Of a DNA stretch of 64,000 nt, positions 1 to 9,095 are shown piece by piece. The first letter of the stretch is position 1. Each line of letters starts with the position of its first letter. The notes below the pieces were generated by a model that saw only the letters and a program-made list of their open reading frames with translations, had not been told where the DNA came from and ran no database searches. The translations under genes and the position numbers were made by a program. This DNA is from an uncultured Mollicutes bacterium (GTDB lineage: Bacteria > Bacillota_I > Bacilli_A > RFN20 > CAG-826), in contig CAMESG010000006.1 in the NCBI GenBank assembly GCA_945936135.1, forward strand, positions 1-64,000, read 5' to 3'.

Positions 1-105
1 AGGGGACAAAAAGATGCGATGGCGGCTAGAAAACAACGGACCAAGCCATCCCTTATGTGCAATTAAGAGTTTATTTTGTATTTATAGCGACCTTTATTTC
101 TCAAT

Positions 106-1662
106 TAGAACTTTCCCAGTCCGATAGATTATAGAGCCTGTTTTCTGGGTCTTCCGCACTTTCTCTTCGGCTGCGGTCCGTCCACGGGAAGAAGGCCCAG
201 TTTCTTCAGCCTCTCCTCCTCGGCCGGGTTGATTCCGACAAGTTTCCACTCATCTCCGATCCGCGCCTTCTTCGCCCTCTTCAGGGCCTTGAGCATCTTC
301 GAATAGGTCTGCGTCTCGAGCAGGCCTTTTTCCTTGAACCTGTTGATCATGCGGCAGGTCAGCGCCTCGCTGAGGAAGTCGACGAACTCGCTTGCGTAGA
401 CCGAGTAGTCCGTGTGCTCCCTCGTGTCGTCGAAGCCGAGGGCATGCTCGTAGAACCTCATCACGAGCTCGATCTCCCATCTCGAGGCATAGCACCGCCA
501 TGCCCGGGAAGGCGTGAGGTCGGCGTCGCCGACGAAGACGATCGCGCCGAAGCTTCCGCTCTTCTTCCCGTAGTTATCGGCATCGTAGCCGCTGTTCCTC
601 TTCCGGCTGCGGAGGTAGTCGCCCTCCTCCTTCGGCGCCCTGGCCGGATCGCGGAACGAGTAGAGGAACCTGCCGTCCGGAAGGGAGCGCTTCCTGTACT
701 GTATGCCCTCCCTTTCGTTCGCAAGGATTCCCTCGAGCGGAAGCATGTCGCGATCCTTTATCGTGAGGTCGTTCCTCCTCGGCGGGGAGAGGCGGCGGAG
801 GCCTCCCCCGCCCTTCGGCCGGTTCCCTGTCGCGGGCACCGGGAAACCCTTGTCGGCGACGACGATCCCCTTGGAAACGCCGCGTTTCTCGATGAAATCT
901 GAGTACGAGGTGACGTCCAGCGTGTTTCCCGGATAGCGGAGCGAGCAGACCGGCCCCTGCCTTTCCAGGCCGAAGGCGCAGAGGGCGGATATGCCGTTGC
1001 GGTTCTTCGGCCTCGCCTTGTGGGAGAAGCCGGGAAGAGAGCTCGCCGTCGAACCGCCGCCCTTCAGCGTCCCGCCGATGAGGAGACGGCGGCCGGCGCC
1101 TGCCTTCTCCGCCCTGTTCTGCATGAACTCGTAGACGAGGGGAAGCCGCTTTCCGATGTCGGAAAGGAACTTAGAGACGGCGTTCCTGGACAGCGGGATG
1201 CCGGGATGGAGCACGGAAAGAAAGGAGTCCGCGTATCTCTCATGAAGCTCGCAGCCCTTCGCGTCGGGATCGCATACCCCGAGCACCGCCATGGCATAGA
1301 GCTTCATTGCGTCGCCATGGGAATAGACCTCCTCAAGCTCCGGAATCATGTCGGAGAAGAGATCATCGCAGAGCCGGGCGTCGGCCCAGTCGAGAAGGGC
1401 CGGAGCCATCGAAGACGCATCCTTCTTTTTCTCTTCGGTGGGGACGTATTTCCAGTCTATGATGTGGCCGACCGTCGGTCCGTTCACCGGCCTGTTCTTG
1501 CCGTTCACGTACCGGCAGCCGATCCTCTTCTTCACTCCGTAGTTGCCTGCGGATGTCGCGTAGACGACGGTGTTGGTCGGCCTTTCGGGTGCCAGGATCT
1601 CCTTCGGCATGGGCATATTCGGAGCCCGCTTTTCTATAGTCTATCGGGCTGGGAAAGTTCTA
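106..1662 (-). mobile_element. IS4/IS1634-like insertion sequence with 30-bp terminal inverted repeats
   Basis: The left end (106-135) and the right end (1633-1662, reverse complement) match at all but two positions over about 30 bases and both begin TAGAACTTTCCCAG. They enclose one transposase gene whose stop codon lies inside the left repeat. No target-site duplication is obvious: the left flank ends TCAAT and the right flank begins CTTAA. The element is visibly richer in G+C than the lic genes beside it, which suggests recent arrival. It sits at the very 3' end of licD. Confidence 0.85.
129..1616 (-). CDS. IS4-type DDE transposase, probably catalytically damaged
   Basis: A 495-residue protein with the layout of IS4/IS1634-type transposases. 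It has an N-terminal region containing KRIGCRYVNGK, a central RNase H-like core with VVADKGFP around the second catalytic Asp, and the C-terminal signature YASRWEIELVMRFYE carrying the catalytic Glu (YREK-type). Family members normally have a DGT motif at the first catalytic Asp; here the matching segment reads LLIGGTLKGGG, so Gly stands where Asp is expected. The GC-rich codon use differs from the neighbours. The C-terminus is basic. I recognise the family but not the specific IS name. Activity is doubtful because of the substitution. Confidence 0.85.
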   Translation of the reverse strand: MPMPKEILAPERPTNTVVYATSAGNYGVKKRIGCRYVNGKNRPVNGPTVGHIIDWKYVPTEEKKKDASSMAPALLDWADARLCDDLFSDMIPELEEVYSHGDAMKLYAMAVLGVCDPDAKGCELHERYADSFLSVLHPGIPLSRNAVSKFLSDIGKRLPLVYEFMQNRAEKAGAGRRLLIGGTLKGGGSTASSLPGFSHKARPKNRNGISALCAFGLERQGPVCSLRYPGNTLDVTSYSDFIEKRGVSKGIVVADKGFPVPATGNRPKGGGGLRRLSPPRRNDLTIKDRDMLPLEGILANEREGIQYRKRSLPDGRFLYSFRDPARAPKEEGDYLRSRKRNSGYDADNYGKKSGSFGAIVFVGDADLTPSRAWRCYASRWEIELVMRFYEHALGFDDTREHTDYSVYASEFVDFLSEALTCRMINRFKEKGLLETQTYSKMLKALKRAKKARIGDEWKLVGINPAEEERLKKLGLLPVDGPQPKRKCGRPRKQAL

Positions 1663-2565
1663 CTTAACACGAAATTGATATTGCCCAAAATCAACCGAAA
1701 TAAACGAATGAGTTTCTCGTTTGTCGGGTGAAGGGAGTTCCATATACCGATCGCCATAACATTCGCGCAAGCACAATTCGCTGTCGGACGGGATCGGAAA
1801 CATTTCGTTTTCGAAAGAAGACATTTTCGCGGGACAAAAAACGTTTTGTCGAATCAAATTTTTGCTCATGGTGCCAAATTGCATCTCGACGGCGATCCCT
1901 CCGTTTTTGTAAGGTTTGTGAAAAATCGTTTTTCTTAAACGATGCATAAGATATCGCCTTGGAATAAGGTGCGCGAAGAAACCGATAACCCGCCTCTTTT
2001 TATAGTACCTGCCGATAGCGCCATCAAAGGTTAACAATCTTTCGGGAGGATATTTATATTCGTAAGAAAATGCCAATAAATGGCAAAGCGTTTTGTATTT
2101 TATTCCATTCATTTTTCTTCGGATTCCCTTTGGGACATTCCGAATAGGGAAGAGATCTATATTAATCCCTCGGACAAAAGGATAGCCTTCCGCCGAAGCC
2201 TCTACGATGCTTGTTCCGGCTAAATTCATCTTCAATCCAGCAAAAGGATCTTCGAATGAATCCAGACCAAGACCAGTGAAAAAATATTTATCCGGGTAAT
2301 CCTCTTCCACCGCCGCCTTCACTTTGAGCAAATCTTCGGCATCGATCGCAACGTCTATATCATCATCCCAAGGGATAAAACCAGAATGCCGAATTGAACC
2401 CAATAAGGTACCAAAAAATAGATAGAAACTTATGTTTCTCTTCGCACAAGCTTCGCGAAGATCCTTCAGCATGGATACTAAAACTGCCTTTTGAATATTC
2501 ATCTCATCGTTCGATAACGACTGGCCAATGGGGTTTTCCGCCAAAATGGTTTTTGACGCTTTCAT
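1660..2565 (-). CDS. licD: LicD-family phosphocholine transferase
   Basis: LicD-family nucleotidyltransferase-fold enzyme, about 301 residues. The family transfers phosphocholine or a related group from CDP-choline to cell-surface glycans. The motifs LFFGTLLGSIRHSGF and IPWDDDIDVAID near residues 55-80 are the family hallmark, with the Asp residues binding metal. I chose the ATG at 2565 (MKASKTILAEN) because AAAGGA lies just upstream; an open frame continues 39 codons further up without support. The stop codon TAG is made by the terminal repeat of the adjoining insertion sequence. Without the element the frame would end about three codons later, so the enzyme is probably intact. It is the last gene of the minus-strand lic cluster. 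Confidence 0.85.
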   Translation of the reverse strand: MKASKTILAENPIGQSLSNDEMNIQKAVLVSMLKDLREACAKRNISFYLFFGTLLGSIRHSGFIPWDDDIDVAIDAEDLLKVKAAVEEDYPDKYFFTGLGLDSFEDPFAGLKMNLAGTSIVEASAEGYPFVRGINIDLFPIRNVPKGIRRKMNGIKYKTLCHLLAFSYEYKYPPERLLTFDGAIGRYYKKRRVIGFFAHLIPRRYLMHRLRKTIFHKPYKNGGIAVEMQFGTMSKNLIRQNVFCPAKMSSFENEMFPIPSDSELCLRECYGDRYMELPSPDKRETHSFISVDFGQYQFRVK

Positions 2566-2785
2566 AAATAATTCCTTTCGTTTTGCAAAACACGAATTTG
2601 ATTGCAAGAAGCAAAGGGCGAACACTTTCGCTTTGCATAATGAAGTGGCTCTGAGAGTTAGAACCATGCGCACATAATGCAACCCGGTTTTGTCTTTGTA
2701 GTTTAACTGCTTTTGGTCCCGTTTTCTATCTGAACATTTTTAAAAGAGCGTGAGACAACGAGACTCGACAACTTGCAAAGAGACA

Positions 2786-4543
2786 TTAATGATTCGCAAT
2801 CTCCGACAAAACCACCGCCATCTTATACCAGCGATACAGCGCTTCCCCCATGATCGCTCCGCGGCTTTCCTTGTAAAGAGCCCAAATAAACCAGTAATTC
2901 GAAACAAGCGCCGCCACGCCGATATAATGTCGGCAGAGCTGCTCGGTGTATTTCTCTCCTAAATATTCTTTTATAAGTTTTTTGGCCTCTTCTAATGTGA
3001 ATTCTCCATCTACGATAAAGTAGCCAACATCTACCGCGGGATCGCTCATACCGCCATATTCCCAATCGATAAGATAGGTATCGCCTCCTGCAAACATCCA
3101 ATTCGGGGCATAGGTGTCGCAATGGCAGAGGCATTCGGGAACGTTGTCCGTCTTCAATTCCGCGTTCAATATACGAATTCTTTCCTGCAGCTCCGAATAT
3201 CCACTCATGGTTATTGGGCCAACTTCTTTGATTTTCGCCTCTAAAGCCAAAGCGTCTTCGTACGGACGGAAACGCCAATCCACTCTCTCCGGGATCGAAT
3301 GTAGTTTTTTCAGCATTTCAAAAACGCGAAGCCGATCGCCTTTGTTTCGATAATCCGGCTCGCGAATGTCCCTAATATACTTCGATATCTTCCAGCCTTT
3401 TTGTTCATCCATTTCAAAAAAGGATGGATCCAAACCATACTTTAACGCCAGCTTCAGCATCGTATGCTCGTGTTGACGGTTAATGATGGAATTGCTCCCA
3501 ACTCCTGGATGGCGATACACGTATTCATTGCCGAAAACAGAAAAGACAAAGGATGTATTCGTCAAACCTTTTTTGATGGTCCGAATACCAACGATGTCTT
3601 TCGGTTCGCAATGGAACACATTGCAGATGTTATCGAATATCTCGGAATCAACGTTGTTGATATACTCGGAATCGAATTGGCGAAGTTCTTCCAAACTATT
3701 AAAGTCGTAGACTTCTCCTTCCGACAAAGGATTGGATTCAACAACGGGCAATTCTTCCAAATAATCACCCCACAGCCTTTCCCAAAAATTCCGATCGTAA
3801 TCGCCAAGCTCTCGATGTTCTTCGATTAACTCAAGGAAGGCTTTCGAAAACTCGGAAGACCAAAAAGCATGTCCTGTTAACGCCATCCCCATTCCGCGTT
3901 TACGCTCAACAGAAACAATGCGTTGTCTCGCGCCAATCTTTGCAAATGAGGCATTTCGTTCCGTCTTCACGGGCTCGACATCAATGAAAGAGGAATACTC
4001 AAATAAATGAAAAGGGTTATGAAGGAAATATTGGTCGCAGGAACAAATGTAGGTATTGCTTATATATTTTCTTGCCAGCCAAAGCGTTTCAATGTTGTTC
4101 TTCTCCAGAAATTCGGGGTTAACAATGATTTTAACGTCCATCTTCGCTTCCAAATAAAAGAGAGCTTCCTTCTTGAATCCGGTGACAATGGTGATGTCCC
4201 GAATTCCCGCATCCTGCAATTGCCTGATTTGTCGCTCAATCAATACTTCTCCACGAACGCGAAGCAATGCCTTAGGAATATCGTAAGAAAGAGGAACAAA
4301 ACGCGTGGAAGCACCTGCGGCCATGATAACCGCGGAATCCACGCGATAAGGCACCAACGCCCCTGCCCCCTCCTTGGTAAGTTTCGCATCCGACGATAGG
4401 AGCCCTTTCTCTTTTAGCGAGGAAACAGCGTTCGAAACCGATCCGAGGGATAAGCCCAAGCGCGATGCGAGGCCGCGGACGCTTTCATAAGTCTCTTCCG
4501 CAACCGCGCGTAATACCAAAAACTCTTTTTTGCTCAAGGCCAT
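2786..4543 (-). CDS. Fusion: winged-helix domain + LicC-like cytidylyltransferase + LicA-like choline kinase
   Basis: A three-domain protein of about 585 residues. Residues 1-65 form a MarR-like winged helix (LASRLGLSLGSVSNAVSSL). Residues 70-300 are a nucleotidyltransferase with AVIMAAGASTRF and PKALLRVRGE, as in LicC-type CTP:phosphocholine cytidylyltransferases. Residues 320-585 are a choline/ethanolamine kinase-like domain with the Brenner motif HCDTYAPNW and IDWEYGGMSDPA. Together they would phosphorylate an amino alcohol and activate it as a CDP derivative for LicD. LicC-LicA fusions are known in Treponema and some other bacteria; the winged helix may sense substrate or bind DNA. The upstream amidohydrolase ends inside this gene's start region. 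The start could also be the GTG at 4549. Confidence 0.85.
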   Translation of the reverse strand: MALSKKEFLVLRAVAEETYESVRGLASRLGLSLGSVSNAVSSLKEKGLLSSDAKLTKEGAGALVPYRVDSAVIMAAGASTRFVPLSYDIPKALLRVRGEVLIERQIRQLQDAGIRDITIVTGFKKEALFYLEAKMDVKIIVNPEFLEKNNIETLWLARKYISNTYICSCDQYFLHNPFHLFEYSSFIDVEPVKTERNASFAKIGARQRIVSVERKRGMGMALTGHAFWSSEFSKAFLELIEEHRELGDYDRNFWERLWGDYLEELPVVESNPLSEGEVYDFNSLEELRQFDSEYINNVDSEIFDNICNVFHCEPKDIVGIRTIKKGLTNTSFVFSVFGNEYVYRHPGVGSNSIINRQHEHTMLKLALKYGLDPSFFEMDEQKGWKISKYIRDIREPDYRNKGDRLRVFEMLKKLHSIPERVDWRFRPYEDALALEAKIKEVGPITMSGYSELQERIRILNAELKTDNVPECLCHCDTYAPNWMFAGGDTYLIDWEYGGMSDPAVDVGYFIVDGEFTLEEAKKLIKEYLGEKYTEQLCRHYIGVAALVSNYWFIWALYKESRGAIMGEALYRWYKMAVVLSEIANH

Positions 4544-4545
4544 AG

Positions 4546-6066
4546 TCACTTCACCAAAGGTCGATATGGCTCGCCGCCAAGAATCAGCTGTTCCACCTTT
4601 ACGTCCATCAACTCCTGGACGGGCAACGCATACAAATTCTTAGACAGAATCACCATGTCCGCTCGTTTTCCTACTTCAAGGGAACCATTCGTCTTTTCGT
4701 CAAATGTCGTCCAATAGCCATTGTATGTACACATGCGCAGGGCTTTTTGAATATTGATAGATTGCTTGGGGTTCGAATTATTGCAAGCCTTGTACATCCA
4801 ATAGATCGGATCGGGATCTGTGCAGGGACCGTCCGATCCAGCGGAAACGACAATGCCGGCGTCCATGAAATCTCTAACGGGATTTAAACGGGACGCCCGT
4901 TCCTTGCCCAAGATTTCCACGGTATAGGCATCCGGTTCCTGTGGCCAATCGATAAACGCGGTTTGAACTGGCATCTGGATCCCATATTTGGCGCAAATTT
5001 CGATTCCTTCTTTGGTTGGCAAACAATCGTGGATAATCCCATGACGAGCATTAGGGCGAGGATAATCATCCAAGGCCGCCTTCAAAGCTTTCGTAGCCTG
5101 CTCAAAAGCCGCATCACCTATAGCGTGCATCTCAATCTGTAATCCTTTGCGATTCGCTTCCTTGCAGAAGTTGATAACTTTTTCATCCGAATAATAGAGA
5201 ACGCCCGAATTATTAGGGTCGTTGGCGTAGGGTTCAAGCAAAGCCGCATCTTGAGAGCCGAAGCACCCATCCAAAGCGCATTCAAAGCAACCGCCGATTC
5301 GAGGCATATGACGGCTTGTAGCCACTTTCACATTCATCGATTGAGGAAAAACGCGAATCTGAAAACCGTTCTTAAGATGTTTCGCAAACCAGTTTTCCAT
5401 GGTGATATCCATGTTAAATACAAAACCGATCCCCGACACATCATGCACCATCGCAATGCCTTTGCTCGCTTCGTAATCAACCGCCTTTTTCATGGCTTTG
5501 ATCAATTTGGGGATCGAAAGGGATCCGCTGATATAGTCGGATACGGCGAAAAACGCTTCTTGATTCATCTCGCCAGTTTCGGGGTGATAACCGCGAAGAT
5601 TTTTTAACTTCTTATCTAGTTTCTTCAACAAGACGCTATTGAGGACACAGGCATGGCCATCATATTTCCCCATGAAGAAGGGACGGTCCGGACAAACCTC
5701 ATCAAGCTCTTGTCTAGACAAGAGTCTCCCTTCCTTCACGGAATAGGGAGAGGCCCCGAAAGCAATGAGCAATTTATCCTTGCATTTGGAAACAAAGTCC
5801 TTGACCAAAGTCTTGATTTCTTCGTTACTTCGGGCGTTCATGACATTCAAACCGGAATGGAACGAAGCGAAGGAAGCGAAATGCTGATGCGAGTCAACGA
5901 ACGATGGGCAGAGAGCCCTTTCAGCCAAATCGATCGTTTCGACGTCTTTGTATTTCTCTGGCAATTCATCGCCTACAAAAACAATTTTGCCATTGTCTTC
6001 GACAAGGTGGTGAAAGACGTGATCTTCTCTATCGACAGTTAATATCGTCCCGAAATAATGTTTCAT
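4546..6066 (-). CDS. YtcJ-like metal-dependent amidohydrolase (amidohydrolase_3)
   Basis: About 506 residues, an amidohydrolase-superfamily TIM barrel. The N-terminal beta-sandwich contains FGTILTVDRED. FVDSHQHF carries the HxH metal ligands, EMHAIGDAAFEQ a later His ligand, and VSAGSDGPCTDPDP the terminal Asp. The YtcJ-like group acts on N-acyl or exocyclic amides; the substrate here is unknown. The start at 6066 follows GGAGGGAATCCC. It is translationally coupled to the downstream licC-licA fusion by overlap. Its place in a lic cluster suggests that it releases or trims an amino-alcohol precursor, but that is inference. Confidence 0.82.
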   Translation of the reverse strand: MKHYFGTILTVDREDHVFHHLVEDNGKIVFVGDELPEKYKDVETIDLAERALCPSFVDSHQHFASFASFHSGLNVMNARSNEEIKTLVKDFVSKCKDKLLIAFGASPYSVKEGRLLSRQELDEVCPDRPFFMGKYDGHACVLNSVLLKKLDKKLKNLRGYHPETGEMNQEAFFAVSDYISGSLSIPKLIKAMKKAVDYEASKGIAMVHDVSGIGFVFNMDITMENWFAKHLKNGFQIRVFPQSMNVKVATSRHMPRIGGCFECALDGCFGSQDAALLEPYANDPNNSGVLYYSDEKVINFCKEANRKGLQIEMHAIGDAAFEQATKALKAALDDYPRPNARHGIIHDCLPTKEGIEICAKYGIQMPVQTAFIDWPQEPDAYTVEILGKERASRLNPVRDFMDAGIVVSAGSDGPCTDPDPIYWMYKACNNSNPKQSINIQKALRMCTYNGYWTTFDEKTNGSLEVGKRADMVILSKNLYALPVQELMDVKVEQLILGGEPYRPLVK

Positions 6067-6139
6067 GGGATTCCCTCCAGAATGAAACAACTATATACCA
6101 CTTGTTCAAAAATGTGAAATTGATAAAATTTTTGAACAA

Positions 6140-6838
6140 TTAGCAAACGTATTGTTTGTAAGAGGGGTCGAACTCAGCAAGTTCTTCGATCGTGTCGATT
6201 TCCGTGATGTCGCCTAGATGAAAAGGCTTGATGCGAACCGAATAATGTTCCTTGAACAAAACAAGCGGGATAAATTCCCAAAAATAGTCCTTTCCCTGAG
6301 GATTTTTCAATAGTTCAGACAGATCCGAAATCAACATCTTCGCATCCCCGGGCGTCCAATAGGATAGCCCACACGCCTGGAAGCAATGTTCCCCGCCTTT
6401 TTGATAATTCGTGGCCTTTCTGTTTTCTTCTTGGAAACACCAATCATCCGTTTTTTCCACCGGGGTCCCAAGATAATAGGAAGACATAGGATGGACCTCG
6501 ATGACATCAGGATTATTTACAAACAGATCCGCTTCAGCAATATATCCGCCTTGAGGAAACTCAGATGCCATCTTCTCAAAGGAAAGGATGTTATTCCCTT
6601 TGTCGTAATCGTCGTTATCGATGAAACGAAGGAAAGGGTATTTTTCTAGCAGACGATCGAAGCATTCTTTCTTATATCCACGGACAACGTAGATATCTGA
6701 GATACCTTTGGAGAGAAACGCCTCGATGATCGTCTCGATAAACGAAACCCCGTTTACCGACACCAAAGGCTTTGGCGTTTCATACGTTAACGGAACCATC
6801 CGAGATCCGAACCCTGCGGCAAGAATAAAAGCTTTCAT
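6140..6838 (-). CDS. LicC-like nucleotidyltransferase
   Basis: A stand-alone nucleotidyltransferase of about 232 residues. AFILAAGFGSRMVPLTYETPK is the nucleotide-binding start (G-x-G-x-R), VSVNGVSFIETII follows, and GGYIAEADLFV supplies a metal-binding acidic residue in the usual place. It resembles LicC-type cytidylyltransferases and the middle domain of the fusion at 2786-4543, so the cluster carries two such activities. They may use different alcohols. I prefer the ATG at 6838; no good ribosome binding site is visible for it or for the upstream TTG at 6856. It lies between the broken cyclodeaminase gene and the amidohydrolase. Confidence 0.78.
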   Translation of the reverse strand: MKAFILAAGFGSRMVPLTYETPKPLVSVNGVSFIETIIEAFLSKGISDIYVVRGYKKECFDRLLEKYPFLRFIDNDDYDKGNNILSFEKMASEFPQGGYIAEADLFVNNPDVIEVHPMSSYYLGTPVEKTDDWCFQEENRKATNYQKGGEHCFQACGLSYWTPGDAKMLISDLSELLKNPQGKDYFWEFIPLVLFKEHYSVRIKPFHLGDITEIDTIEELAEFDPSYKQYVC

Positions 6839-6888
6839 AAGAAGATCATAGAACAATGATGGTCAGAATCGATAGAAAAAAATTCGTC

Positions 6889-7850
6889 TCAATTCTCTCC
6901 TACCCAATATTTCGCAGGGGCATCGCCTTCCGAAATGTCCGGGAGTTTCTTTTCCAAAAGCTTGTAGATTTTCCCAGCATAATAGAAATCCCGCGCCGCG
7001 ATGCCAATGTTATAAGCGATGATGCGCTCATCATCAGAACTTCTTCCCTTTCCCGGATCCGCAAGAACCTCGTTTAATTCGGCACAATAACGGAATTCCG
7101 AAAAATGGGCAAAGGATTTCACGTGCCCGTTTTTATCGTCGACGATGATGCGATCAAAGCAAGTATCGCAATCCTGGAAACCCCTCGTATGAATGGGAAC
7201 AAGCAAAGTCCCGGGTTTATAAACGGATGGTTCGGCGAATTGCTCATGCGCGATGGTGACGGCGCTAGCGATGACATCGCAGCATGAAGCCATCTCCTTA
7301 AAATCGTCGTGGAACACGATTTCATTCGAATAGCCCTTCCTTCTAAGCATTTCCGCAACTTCGATTTCCAAACCGTGGTAACGGCCGAGATGGATCGTCA
7401 GACGTTTAGATTCCGGAAGAGCCAATAAGCAAAAAAAGATAGGCTCGCCCTACGTTGCCTAAGCCGACAAGACCCACGGAAGAATAATTTGTTTTCGCCA
7501 AAAGATGCGTGGCAATTGCCCCCATCGAACCCGTTCGCCAAGCGGTGATATAGGTCGCGTCCATAACCGCGAGAAGATCATCGCTCTCCGAATCAAACAG
7601 CATGAGGCTCCCGGAAAGCGAAGGAAAATGATTGGGGTTTCGAATGATCATTTTTACACCCGCAACCTGGACGGAAGACAAATAGCGGGCATCACATTAA
7701 AAAGCCTTCGCCATCATAATAAGGGATGCTGATCTTGCGGGGCACCAGGTACGTCTTCTGTTCCTGCAACATCCCAACGGTCCATTCATTGAATAGAGAC
7801 GGAGTTAGGCTCGTTTCATTTTGAAGATCGTCAAACTTGATATATTTCAT
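6889..7850 (-). pseudogene. Ornithine cyclodeaminase / mu-crystallin-like gene with two frameshifts
   Basis: Three minus-strand pieces in different frames together rebuild one protein. The N-terminal piece (7850 down to about 7692, MKYIKFDDLQ after GAGGAG) ends in YYDGEGFLM. The middle piece (about 7690 to 7430) carries ARYLSSVQVAGVKMI and the Rossmann motif VGLVGLGNVGRAY. The C-terminal piece (about 7428 to 6889) starts LALPESKRL and carries ASAVTIAH and the late family motifs. The first break lies near 7690-7697 and the second in a run of seven A (7431-7437). The family is NAD(P)-dependent and acts on amino acids. Either the gene is dead or one break is a sequencing error in the homopolymer; the other break would still disrupt it. 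Confidence 0.78.
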
Positions 7851-7891
7851 GCGCAATTCTCCTCGTGGCCGTTGAAAGATTCCGATTGAAT

Positions 7892-9007
7892 TTATACCTT
7901 CTTTATATACGACCTTCTTCTCTTGTGCTGAATGTTGTCGAAGTTCTTCCACATATTCAGGATACTTTGATTATTCTCAAGATTAAGGTTGGTCTCGAAG
8001 TATTGGAGTCCATCCATCGCTAAATACTCTTGGACTTTATCAAAGAGGATCGCCGGAACCCCCATGTTCACATAAAAGGGATCCACACCGATCAAGGCAA
8101 AGTCGATCTTCGTCGGCTTCTTAATCGCCTTCAAGAGCCTGATCAACGTCGGTAACGTCAACCTACCACCCGATTTTTGGATGGCCTCCCCAATCGAAGG
8201 GAACATCAAACCAAAGCAAACGGGTTTCTCTTCTTCGTTAAGAACCAACGCGACGAAGCGAAGATCAATAATCAGCAAGAAACTCTTAATCAGGTTCTTT
8301 TTGATGTTGTCGGTAAACGGAACCGTCATATAGAGGTTCTCGTAGGTCTTCTCGCACAAACCAAGGAGTTCGTTCCCGTAACGTTTAATGAAAGCTTTCT
8401 TCGATTTCGCGGTCGCGAAATGAAGGTGGTAACGCTTCATCACGCCTTCCGCGATGCGATGCATCCTGGGATCCCGTTCCTTCTTCGGGAAGATGCGATG
8501 TTCCAACCAGTCGATTTCTTTGACGTATCCGTGATTCTCAATAAGGGTCTGGTAATATGGGGCGTTGTATTGCTCTTCGAAGGTATTGAGGTAGTCAAAA
8601 CCTTCGATCAACAATCCTTCGCGTTCCATATCGCTGAAACCAAGAGGCCCGACGACTTCTTCCATTCCTTTTTCTTTGGCCCAGGCTTCAACCGTAGACA
8701 ACAATAGATCCGCGACTTCTTGGGAATCGATGCAGTCAAAACGATTTAAACGGACGCGCTTCTGCTTCCACTTCGCGTTGGACGCGAGTTGGAGGATCGC
8801 GGTCACGCGACCTACAACTTTCTTGCCGTCATAGACAACCCAAGACTCGTATTCCGCTTGATCGCGATATAGATAGTCCTTCTTGAACATCGCCTTCTCG
8901 TCCCCATATAAACACGGGACAAAATATGGGTTGTTCTTATAGAGCTTCAAAGGGAACTCGATAAAGTCCTTAATCTCTTTTCGGGTGCGGACGGGGCGGA
9001 TATTCAT
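7892..9007 (-). CDS. YghO-like GNAT-fold protein of unknown substrate
   Basis: A 371-residue soluble protein starting MNIRPVRTRKEIKDFIEFP. It resembles the widespread family often labelled YghO or N-acetyltransferase-like. PLKLYKNNPYFVPCL and the central GPLGFSDMEREGLLIEGFD are the recognisable segments, and there are two acetyltransferase-like halves. No function is established that I can rely on. It is the first gene of the minus-strand run leading into the lic cluster, with 41 bases to the next start, so it is likely co-transcribed. An acyl or aminoacyl transfer role in surface decoration would fit the neighbours but is not shown. Confidence 0.7.
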   Translation of the reverse strand: MNIRPVRTRKEIKDFIEFPLKLYKNNPYFVPCLYGDEKAMFKKDYLYRDQAEYESWVVYDGKKVVGRVTAILQLASNAKWKQKRVRLNRFDCIDSQEVADLLLSTVEAWAKEKGMEEVVGPLGFSDMEREGLLIEGFDYLNTFEEQYNAPYYQTLIENHGYVKEIDWLEHRIFPKKERDPRMHRIAEGVMKRYHLHFATAKSKKAFIKRYGNELLGLCEKTYENLYMTVPFTDNIKKNLIKSFLLIIDLRFVALVLNEEEKPVCFGLMFPSIGEAIQKSGGRLTLPTLIRLLKAIKKPTKIDFALIGVDPFYVNMGVPAILFDKVQEYLAMDGLQYFETNLNLENNQSILNMWKNFDNIQHKRRRSYIKKV

Positions 9008-9095
9008 AACGGCTCTCGATTCTTTCTATAGGGCATCTAGCCCTCTTGCTGGTGCTATTCTACGACAAAAAGAGGGGCTTTTGTTTAAATTTCTT

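Noticed and set aside
414-902. Plus-strand frames over the transposase gene
   Set aside because: They come from the GC-rich codon structure of the transposase; no ribosome binding site or known domain.
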